Origin: Bifidobacteriaceae bacterium
Lineage (GTDB): Bacteria > Actinomycetota > Actinomycetes > Actinomycetales > WQXJ01
Assembly: GCA_031276585.1 (NCBI GenBank)
Contig: JAISMT010000197.1
Span: 1 to 5,542 of the forward strand
DNA length: 5,542 bases
Direction of reading: 5' to 3'
Made by a program: the position numbers and the translations under genes. The notes under the pieces were generated by a model. The model was not told the DNA's origin. It saw only the letters and a program-made list of their open reading frames with translations, and did no database searches. Numbering within the stretch: the first letter of the stretch is position 1; each line of letters starts with the position of its first letter. Below are positions 1-4,968 of the stretch, piece by piece.

Positions 1-1324
1 TGTGTTGTTAGCTCCCACTGAGGTGTTGGCAGTGCAACATTTCCAAACCATCCGGGATTTGCTGGGCCCGTTGGTTTCAGCTGGAGGCTTACTGGAAGGT
101 GAGAGTGGTGTTGGGCCTAACGTAGGGGTGAGTTTATTAACCGGATCAGTCAGCGGGAAGGCGCGAGATCTGGTGCTGGAACAAATTGCTAGCGGTGCTG
201 CCGGCATAGTGGTAGGTACCCATGCACTGCTGGAGGGGACAGTCCAGTTCCGGGACCTGGGGTTGGTGGTGATAGACGAACAACACCGGTTTGGTGTGGA
301 ACAACGTGATGCTTTGCGAGCCCGGTCTGGGTCGGTGCCACATCTGTTAGTTATGACGGCAACGCCTATACCGCGCACTGTGGCTATGACAGTGTTTGGT
401 GATTTAGGAGTCACCATTCTGGATTCCAGCCCGCCGGGGCGGGGCACCGTGTCTACCACCTGGGTGAACCCAGTTCTACGCCCCTCGTGGATACCTCGAG
501 TTTGGGAGCGGGTAACGGAGGAGGTACAGGCTGGCCGTCGAGCGTTTGTAGTGTGTCCCGCTATAGAGCCGGGGGAGGTGGAACCTGGAACCCATCTGAT
601 AGCAGATCAAAACTCTCAAGTGGGGCAGTTGGCTTTCGCGCAGCAAATGCTGCCTGGGCTTGAGAACCAGCCAGAAAACGGAATATCGGCAACTTCCGCC
701 ACTGGGTCCGCTAAACCATTGGCTGCGGTAAGTCAGGTATTAGAACGGTTAGAAAGCGAGCCGATTTTGCAGGGTGCGCGGTTAGCGCCCTTACACGGCC
801 GGATGAGTTCAACTCAAAAAGACCAAACCATGGCCGCTTTTCAAGCGGGGGAGATTGACGTTTTGGTGGCCACTACCGTGATCGAAGTGGGAATAGATGT
901 TCCGGAAGCTACTGCTTTGGTGGTGTTAGACGCAGATCGGTTTGGGCTTTCGCAGCTGCATCAGTTGCGGGGGCGGGTAGGCCGAGGCTCTACACCAGCA
1001 GTATGCCTTCTGGTGTCAGAAGCTGAGCCAGGTACTCCAGCGGCGCTGCGGCTAGAAGCCATGGAACGCACTACCAATGGTTTTGAACTGGCTGAGGTTG
1101 ATCTTCAAACCCGCCGTGAAGGGCAAATTCTGGGGGACACCCAATCGGGTAGTTCTTCTTTGCGGCTGGTGCGGTTGGCTCAAGACGCTGAGTTAGTGTT
1201 GGACGCCCGGGCTGCTGCTGAGCAGATTGTGACTTCGGATCCGGACTTAACTGAGTACCCCCGTTTGCGCTTCGAAGTAGACCGGCTTTTAGCCGGCCGC
1301 GAAGCCTACTTGGAGCGGGGGTGA
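1..1324 (+). CDS. recG: ATP-dependent DNA helicase RecG, C-terminal part (5' truncated by window)
   Basis: RecG is a superfamily 2 DNA translocase that remodels stalled replication forks and Holliday junctions. The frame is open to the left edge (first full codon at base 2), and about 440 residues are visible of a usual length near 700, so the wedge domain and Walker A motif lie outside. Counting from base 2, I see motif Ia APTEVLA (4-10), LLTGS (45-49), the Walker B box DEQHRFGVEQR (92-102), motif III MTATPIPRT (118-126), and domain 2 motifs LHGRM (264-268), TTVIEVGIDVP (291-301) and QLHQLRGRVGRG (318-329). The TRG-like region NGFELAEVDL (359-368) and GDTQSG (378-383) follows, ending in a tail that resembles actinobacterial RecG. 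Residues about 190-245 form a polar insert absent from E. coli RecG, discussed in the findings. The gene ends 7 bases before rsmD, so the two are probably co-transcribed. No frameshift or lost motif is seen. Confidence 0.96.
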   Translation, partial: VLLAPTEVLAVQHFQTIRDLLGPLVSAGGLLEGESGVGPNVGVSLLTGSVSGKARDLVLEQIASGAAGIVVGTHALLEGTVQFRDLGLVVIDEQHRFGVEQRDALRARSGSVPHLLVMTATPIPRTVAMTVFGDLGVTILDSSPPGRGTVSTTWVNPVLRPSWIPRVWERVTEEVQAGRRAFVVCPAIEPGEVEPGTHLIADQNSQVGQLAFAQQMLPGLENQPENGISATSATGSAKPLAAVSQVLERLESEPILQGARLAPLHGRMSSTQKDQTMAAFQAGEIDVLVATTVIEVGIDVPEATALVVLDADRFGLSQLHQLRGRVGRGSTPAVCLLVSEAEPGTPAALRLEAMERTTNGFELAEVDLQTRREGQILGDTQSGSSSLRLVRLAQDAELVLDARAAAEQIVTSDPDLTEYPRLRFEVDRLLAGREAYLERG

Positions 1325-1331
1325 AGGGGTT

Positions 1332-1925
1332 ATGCCGCGGATCATTGCTGGAAGCGCAGGTGGGCGAGGTATCAAGGTGCCACCTCAAGGTACCCGGCCC
1401 ACCTCGGGGCGAGTACGCGAGGCGCTGTTTTCACTACTAGAGGCTCATTGGGGCGGGCCGGACAACTGGAACGAACGTACGGTATTGGATCTATACGCTG
1501 GTTCGGGAGCTTTGGGTTTGGAAGCAATCAGCCGAGGTGCGTCCCGGGTGGTGCTGGTTGATTCTTCCCGGCAGGCGGGCCGTACCATACGGGCCAATGC
1601 CGCCGCCCTCGGCTTCACTCGTCAAGTCCAGGTGGTGGAACGCCCGGTAGAACGGGTTTTAATGGGGCATCCCAGTGGTCCGTTCGGTTTAGTGTTCCTG
1701 GATCCGCCTTACAACTTAGAGCTGAACCAAATTGACGCGGTCCTAGTTAGGTTGGATCATCCGGGGTGGCTAGTGCCCCAAGCGGTGGTAGTGGTGGAAC
1801 GTGCTACCCGCAGCCGGGCTCCCAAATGGCCAGCCGGTTGGGAAACGTTAGAGGTGCGGCCCTACGGGGAAACCGCACTTCATTTGGGGGTAAAGGCAAA
1901 TGACGTGAACTACCTGGAACAATAG
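1332..1925 (+). CDS. rsmD: 16S rRNA (guanine(966)-N2)-methyltransferase RsmD
   Basis: RsmD uses S-adenosylmethionine to methylate N2 of G966 of 16S rRNA during assembly of the small subunit. The 197-residue protein begins with the family hallmark RIIAGSAGGR (3-12) and TRPTSGRVREALF (21-33). SAM-binding motif I is VLDLYAGSGALGLEA (51-65), with the acidic end of strand 2 at VLVD (74-77). The catalytic DPPY motif is at 124-127 in VFLDPPYNL. The family's RPYGETALHLG end (176-186) is followed by about 11 extra residues. The ATG at 1332 is supported by an AAGGGG stretch just upstream, although its spacing is short, and by the N-terminal hallmark starting at residue 3. The gene lies 7 bases after recG and 4 bases before coaD, which suggests translational coupling in one operon. 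Length is normal for the family. Confidence 0.95.
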   Translation: MPRIIAGSAGGRGIKVPPQGTRPTSGRVREALFSLLEAHWGGPDNWNERTVLDLYAGSGALGLEAISRGASRVVLVDSSRQAGRTIRANAAALGFTRQVQVVERPVERVLMGHPSGPFGLVFLDPPYNLELNQIDAVLVRLDHPGWLVPQAVVVVERATRSRAPKWPAGWETLEVRPYGETALHLGVKANDVNYLEQ

Positions 1926-1929
1926 TTCT

Positions 1930-2424
1930 ATGACTGGTTTGGCCGTAGTACCGGGCTCCTTTGATCCCATTACTTTGGGGCACAGGGATGTGATTCAGCG
2001 GGCGGCTCAATTGTTTGGCCGTGTAGTGGTAGGGGTAGCTACCAACCCGAATAAACAACCGCTCTTCAGCTTGGAAGAACGAATGAAGTTGATTCAAGAC
2101 GATGTGGACGGCATCGGCGTGGTGGAAGTGGCAGCCGTACCGGGTCTCTTAGTCGATTTTTGCCGCCAAATGGGTGCTACCGCCATCGTGAAAGGCTTGC
2201 GAGGTGGCCCAGATTGGAGCCACGAGGTGCCTATGGCCCAGATCAACCGCGAACTAACCCAAATTGAGACCGTATTCCTAGCGGCAGCACCCAACTGGGG
2301 CCATGTGTCCAGCACCCTAGTTAAGGATTTGGCGCGCCATGGTGGGGATCTCAGCCGTTATGTGAGCCCGGGTGTGGCAGCGGCATTAAAGCAACGGTTT
2401 GGGCCCAGCGGTACGGTGCGTTAG
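1930..2424 (+). CDS. coaD: Phosphopantetheine adenylyltransferase CoaD
   Basis: CoaD carries out the fourth step of coenzyme A synthesis, transferring AMP from ATP to 4'-phosphopantetheine to give dephospho-CoA and pyrophosphate. The 164-residue protein has the nucleotidyltransferase signature GSFDPITLGH (9-18), with the TxGH form of the HxGH motif. K42 lies in NPNKQPLFSLEER, and substrate-site residues K88 and R91 lie in IVKGLR. The second nucleotide motif is VSSTLVKDLA (126-135), then GGDLSRYV. VKGLR instead of RGLR is what mycobacterial CoaD has, so it is a lineage trait and not a defect. The next stretch, GGPDWSHE (92-99), departs from the usual TGTDFEYE. The ATG at 1930 follows the rsmD stop by 4 bases with no strong ribosome binding site, so translation is probably coupled to rsmD. 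The length fits the family (about 160). Confidence 0.96.
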   Translation: MTGLAVVPGSFDPITLGHRDVIQRAAQLFGRVVVGVATNPNKQPLFSLEERMKLIQDDVDGIGVVEVAAVPGLLVDFCRQMGATAIVKGLRGGPDWSHEVPMAQINRELTQIETVFLAAAPNWGHVSSTLVKDLARHGGDLSRYVSPGVAAALKQRFGPSGTVR

Positions 2425-2487
2425 ACTGTCCCGTCGGTTCAGCCGGTCCGGCGGAACTCAGATGCGAGCCTTGGATTTACTGGACAG

Positions 2488-3057
2488 ATGCCTAATAGAA
2501 GCGCCGCCCTAGCACCCGATCTGATCATTTCGGTCAAGTCGATGGAGCGTCGGCCGGGTACCTCTAGGCAGCAGTCCATCGAATTCCCGGCTCCAGCTAA
2601 TCTGGGTACCGCAGTGATTGGCATCCCCGAAGGGCAGGCCGTGGAGCTGCAATTGTTGCTCGAGTCGGTCCTGGAAGGGGTGCTAGCCACCGGGACCGTG
2701 CGTTCTGGCGCGCAGGGCGAATGCGTGCGGTGCTTGGGTCCGGTGGAGTTTCCCGTGGAAGCTACCTTCCAAGAACTGTACGTTTACCCTGAGCGGGCCT
2801 ATGCGGCAGCCGACGCAGGTGACAGGGACCAAGACCAACTGGAAGTGGTAGAAGACCAGTTGGATTTGAACCCACCCGTGCGTGACGCGGTTATCCTGGC
2901 GCTGCCGTTTGGTCCGTTGTGCCGGGAGGACTGCGAGGGGCTGTGCTCTGAGTGCGGCACTCCGTTGGGCCAGGAACCGGGACACGCCCACCAGGCGGTG
3001 GACCCGCGCTGGGCCGTATTAGAAGATTTGTTAGAAGACCGAAGAGAAGAGAGTTAA
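2488..3057 (+). CDS. DUF177 / YceD family protein (large ribosomal RNA accumulation protein)
   Basis: This is a member of the DUF177 (YceD) family, whose genes sit beside rpmF in most bacteria and which is linked to 23S rRNA accumulation; its molecular activity is not settled. The 189-residue protein matches the actinobacterial pattern: RRPGTSR (21-27), [17 protein letters not shown] (33-49), [11 protein letters not shown] (61-71), [10 protein letters not shown] (77-86), then an acidic stretch (about 109-128), RDAVILALP (132-140) and a Cys cluster ending in [11 protein letters not shown] (172-182). Six cysteines (C79, C82, C145, C149, C153, C156) could bind a metal, which is inference. The ATG at 2488 has only a weak ribosome binding site, but no ATG, GTG or TTG lies in frame between the coaD stop and it. 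The next in-frame ATG (2542) would remove 18 residues reaching into the conserved start. The 63-base gap after coaD is the longest in the block. The stop lies 2 bases before rpmF. Confidence 0.93.
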   Translation: MPNRSAALAPDLIISVKSMERRPGTSRQQSIEFPAPANLGTAVIGIPEGQAVELQLLLESVLEGVLATGTVRSGAQGECVRCLGPVEFPVEATFQELYVYPERAYAAADAGDRDQDQLEVVEDQLDLNPPVRDAVILALPFGPLCREDCEGLCSECGTPLGQEPGHAHQAVDPRWAVLEDLLEDRREES

Positions 3058-3059
3058 CT

Positions 3060-3254
3060 GTGGCAGTTCCCAAGCGAAAGATGTCCCGAGCCAACACCCG
3101 GGCCCGCCGCTCCCAGTGGAAAACCAGCGCCGCCGCGTTGACCCGTTGTCCGCGTTGTTCGCAGCCCACCCGTCCCCACACTGCTTGTCCCAGTTGTGGT
3201 ACTTACAAAGGCCGCTATTACAGCGCTGCCGTCCGTAGCGAGTTCGAGGCCTAA
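3060..3254 (+). CDS. rpmF: 50S ribosomal protein L32 (zinc-binding type)
   Basis: L32 is a small structural protein of the 50S subunit. The start is a GTG at 3060, giving 64 residues with the universal opening [19 protein letters not shown] (2-20). The same frame is open further upstream to 2952, but that stretch overlaps the DUF177 gene and does not belong to L32. The cysteine pairs C30/C33 (CPRC) and C43/C46 (CPSC) form the zinc ribbon of the C+ form. Many actinobacteria also hold a Cys-less paralogue used under zinc starvation, but none is in this window. A purine-rich stretch (GAAGAGAAGAGAG, ending at 3053) about 6 bases upstream can serve as ribosome binding site. The gene begins 2 bases after the DUF177 stop and ends 5 bases before rnc, so translation is almost certainly coupled. 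Confidence 0.96.
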   Translation: MAVPKRKMSRANTRARRSQWKTSAAALTRCPRCSQPTRPHTACPSCGTYKGRYYSAAVRSEFEA

Positions 3255-3259
3255 ACCGT

Positions 3260-3997
3260 ATGACGGAGCCAGCAGCGTTGCGGCCGGAAGCCGTAACGCA
3301 CCTGCTGGATTGGTTGGGTTGCCCGGTGGATGCCGAGTTGCTGGTACTGGCATTAACCCACCGTTCGTTTGCCCACGAGGCTGGTGGTATACCCACTAAT
3401 GAACGGCTAGAGTTTCTGGGGGACTCAGTTTTAGGCCTAGTAGCCACGGAGTTCCTCTACCGCGAGCACCCCGAACTTCCCGAAGGTGAGCTAGCTAAGA
3501 TGCGGGCCGCTTCGGTTTCGCAGCGAGCTCTAGCGGCTGTAGCCCGGACTGCTGATTTAGGTAGCTATGTGCTTTTGGGACGAGGGGAACAAACTACTGG
3601 TGGTGCTCAGAAAGACTCCATTCTTTCGGACACTCTAGAGGCACTGATCGGTGCCGCCTATCTTTGCAACGGTATAGAAACCGCCCGGAGTTCGGTCCTC
3701 AAACTGTTAGGCACCACCCTGGAAGCGGCGGCTAACTTAGGGGCCGGATTGGACTGGAAAACCTCGCTGCAAGAACTAGTCACGGAACGGGGCATGGGAA
3801 TGGTGGAATACCGTTCCCAAGGTGCCGGGCCGGATCACGCCCGAGTGTTTGACGCCCAAGCTGTAGCGGATAATTTGGTGTTGGGGGCTGGTAGTGGTTC
3901 AGCCAAGAAGGTGGCTGAACAACGGGCAGCTGAGGCCGCTTACAACCGCCTGCTAACCGAACAAGGTGGTTCACCGACCCACTTGCTTAAGACCTAA
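3260..3997 (+). CDS. rnc: Ribonuclease III
   Basis: RNase III is a Mg-dependent dimeric endonuclease that cuts double-stranded RNA, releasing 16S and 23S precursors from the rRNA transcript and processing some mRNAs. The 245-residue protein has the signature NERLEFLGDSVL (47-58). The expected catalytic acids are present: E48, E51, D55, and D124 and E127 in SDTLEALIGAAY. The C-terminal double-stranded RNA-binding domain spans about 165-235, opening with DWKTSLQELV and closing with the basic helix KKVAEQRAAEAAYNRLL (216-232). The ATG at 3260 lies 5 bases after rpmF, with GAGG at 3246-3249 as a plausible ribosome binding site inside the end of rpmF. It is the last gene of the housekeeping block. 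The mutM and smc genes that often follow it in actinobacteria are absent here. All catalytic residues are intact, so the enzyme should be active. Confidence 0.97.
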   Translation: MTEPAALRPEAVTHLLDWLGCPVDAELLVLALTHRSFAHEAGGIPTNERLEFLGDSVLGLVATEFLYREHPELPEGELAKMRAASVSQRALAAVARTADLGSYVLLGRGEQTTGGAQKDSILSDTLEALIGAAYLCNGIETARSSVLKLLGTTLEAAANLGAGLDWKTSLQELVTERGMGMVEYRSQGAGPDHARVFDAQAVADNLVLGAGSGSAKKVAEQRAAEAAYNRLLTEQGGSPTHLLKT

Positions 3998-4010
3998 TGC
4001 GGTTTCCTAA

Positions 4011-4039
4011 TTGTGCGCTTTTGCTGCTGCCGCTAGGGT
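4011..4039 (+). promoter_or_regulatory. Possible promoter for the response regulator gene (leaderless layout)
   Basis: TTGTGC (4011-4016) and TAGGGT (4034-4039) are separated by 17 bases, the normal spacing of -35 and -10 boxes. Each matches its consensus at only three of six positions. The -10 candidate fits the actinobacterial TANNNT pattern and ends 7 bases before the GTG at 4047, the arrangement of leaderless transcripts. The same AGGG bases could instead be a Shine-Dalgarno site, and the two readings exclude each other in practice. This is a weak prediction by eye. Confidence 0.3.
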
Positions 4040-4046
4040 AAAGCCC

Positions 4047-4709
4047 GTGAAAGGAAGCGACCTGGAACCCAAACCGCTCGGATCTATCAACGTCATGATT
4101 GTTGACGATCACGAGGTAGTACGCCGGGGCATCGCTGAGGTGGTGGAACGTTCAGATGGTATGCGAGTGGTGGCGGAAGCTGGTTCGGTGGCAGAAGCCC
4201 TGCGCCGCGCGGTTCTAGTGAACCCTCAAGTGATCTTGGTGGATCTACGTTTACCGGACGGCACCGGCATCGAGTTGATGAAGCAACTAAAACCGGCAGC
4301 CCCTAACGCCCGGCCGGTGGTGTTGACCTCGTTTGATGACGATGACGCGCTGGCGGCAGCACTCGAAGTGGGCGCGGCAGCGTTCTTGCTTAAGTCGGTG
4401 CGGGGCGCGGAAATCGCCGATGTGATCCGGGCGGTAGCTCAAGGCCGTACCTTGTTAGACGAGCGGACTTTGACCCGGCGACGGGCCGATCACGAAGACC
4501 CCACCGCAGACCTGACACCTTCCGAACATAAAGTGTTGGCCTTGATTGGAGAAGGGCTTTCCAACCGGGAAATCGCTGAACGTTTAGGTGTGGCTGAGAA
4601 AACCGTCAAAAACCACATTACTTCTCTGTTGGCCAAGATGGGCTTACAACGCCGTACTCAAGTGGCGGCCTGGGTAGCTGCTAAAGAATCGAGTTCCTGG
4701 CGGGCCTAG
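4047..4709 (+). CDS. Response regulator transcription factor, NarL/DevR (LuxR-HTH) family
   Basis: This is a two-component response regulator: phosphorylation of the receiver domain by a sensor kinase controls DNA binding by the LuxR-type helix-turn-helix. Counted from GTG 4047 (220 residues), the receiver opens with INVMIVDDHEVVRRG (14-28), holding acidic pocket residues D20 and D21. The phosphoacceptor is D66 in VDLRLPDGTG, with T94 (LTSF) and K116 (LLKS) completing the active site. The HTH (about 156-213) contains LTPSEHKVLALIGEGLSNRE and EKTVKNHITSLLAKMGLQRR. VVRRG, LPDGTGIEL, LLDERT and AEKTVKN resemble mycobacterial DevR/DosR closely, but that regulon cannot be assumed here. The frame also opens at a TTG (4011), which would add 12 residues ahead of the fold. 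I prefer 4047 because AGGG or a -10 box lies just upstream. The 49-base gap from rnc may hold its own promoter. A probable kinase partner lies convergently downstream. Confidence 0.93.
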   Translation: MKGSDLEPKPLGSINVMIVDDHEVVRRGIAEVVERSDGMRVVAEAGSVAEALRRAVLVNPQVILVDLRLPDGTGIELMKQLKPAAPNARPVVLTSFDDDDALAAALEVGAAAFLLKSVRGAEIADVIRAVAQGRTLLDERTLTRRRADHEDPTADLTPSEHKVLALIGEGLSNREIAERLGVAEKTVKNHITSLLAKMGLQRRTQVAAWVAAKESSSWRA

Positions 4710-4731
4710 ACTGCTTGGAGTCTCAGGCTTT
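4704..4731 (+). terminator. Hairpin overlapping the response regulator stop codon, probable terminator
   Basis: GCCTAGACT (4704-4712) pairs with AGTCT-C-AGGC (4719-4728) as a 9-bp stem with one bulged C (4724) and a six-base loop GCTTGG. It is followed by TTT (4729-4731) and, after AACG, another TTT. The TAG stop at 4707-4709 lies inside the left arm. The stem is convincing, but the T-tract is short and broken, so termination may be partial, or the hairpin may mainly protect the 3' end of the mRNA. Confidence 0.5.
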
Positions 4732-4745
4732 AACGTTTGAGCGGA

Positions 4746-4901
4746 GTGGTTGGGACCCACACGGCGGATGATCTGCTTTTGCTTGATCATGAGAACGCTG
4801 AGCTTCTCCACTACCTGGCCCGCCTCGGCAACGGCTACTCTGAAGCGCATAATACCGCCAATCAAATCGCTGACTGGTGGTCAGCTGTGACGAAAAGATA
4901 G
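4746..4901 (+). CDS. Small protein of unknown function (51 residues)
   Basis: I do not recognise this protein, but the frame looks coding. It starts at GTG 4746 (or TTG 4737, three codons longer) and ends in tandem stops TAG TAA (4899-4904). The product is soluble, with no membrane segment or signal peptide. It has an acidic, Leu-rich first half with ADDLLLLDHENAELLHYLAR (7-26), followed by GNGYSEAHNTANQIADWW (28-45) and a basic end TKR. Predicted helices would be at about 7-27 and 31-48. First codon positions are rich in G and A, as in genes. TAACGT (4731-4736) fits a TANNNT -10 box 9 bases before the GTG, and AGG (4725-4727) could serve TTG 4737. It lies between two hairpins, after a response regulator and facing a sensor kinase. 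The EAELLHYLA-like helix loosely recalls the first helix of LuxR-type HTH domains, but that is too weak to name it. A noncoding spacer remains possible. Confidence 0.5.
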   Translation: MVGTHTADDLLLLDHENAELLHYLARLGNGYSEAHNTANQIADWWSAVTKR

Positions 4902-4941
4902 TAACAACGGCAGTAGCAGCTCTTTTGGTTCCAAAGGGACC

Positions 4942-4964
4942 GGGTACGGTTGTGCCTAGTTTTT
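4942..4964 (+). terminator. Weak terminator-like hairpin in the convergent intergenic region
   Basis: GGGTAC (4942-4947) can pair with GTGCCT (4952-4957) around a GGTT loop, giving six pairs of which two are G-U. After AG comes TTTTT (4960-4964). The order stem then T-tract suits + strand transcription from the small gene and lies just before the end of the opposing kinase gene. The stem is short and has wobble pairs, so this is a tentative call. Confidence 0.33.
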
Positions 4965-4968
4965 GGGT

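Noticed and set aside
1071..1388. A 105-codon - strand frame across the end of recG and start of rsmD.
   Set aside because: It is antisense to well-conserved segments of two recognised genes, and its low-complexity product has no recognisable domain.
2088..2315. Antisense frames within coaD.
   Set aside because: The + strand encodes complete CoaD with all motifs, and the antisense products are Ser/Thr/Pro-rich shadows without recognisable features.
2952..3059. Upstream extension of the L32 frame to a start at 2952, giving a 100-residue product.
   Set aside because: The extension lies wholly within the DUF177 gene in another frame, and L32 proteins begin with AVPKRK directly after the start codon, as at GTG 3060.
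4011..4046. TTG at 4011 as start of the response regulator.
   Set aside because: It adds 12 residues (start CAFAAAARVKPV) that are not part of the receiver fold and has no ribosome binding site. GTG 4047 has AGGG or a -10 box at suitable distance.
4644..4865. A 73-codon frame on the - strand overlapping the end of the response regulator and the small + strand gene.
   Set aside because: It overlaps the conserved HTH end of the regulator in antisense, its product resembles nothing known, and the + strand frame in the same place has better codon-position composition and tandem stops.
4927..4941. Hairpin GGTTCC-AAA-GGGACC as a terminator.
   Set aside because: The six-pair stem is real on paper (one G-U), but no T-tract follows it directly on either strand, and the loop is only three bases.
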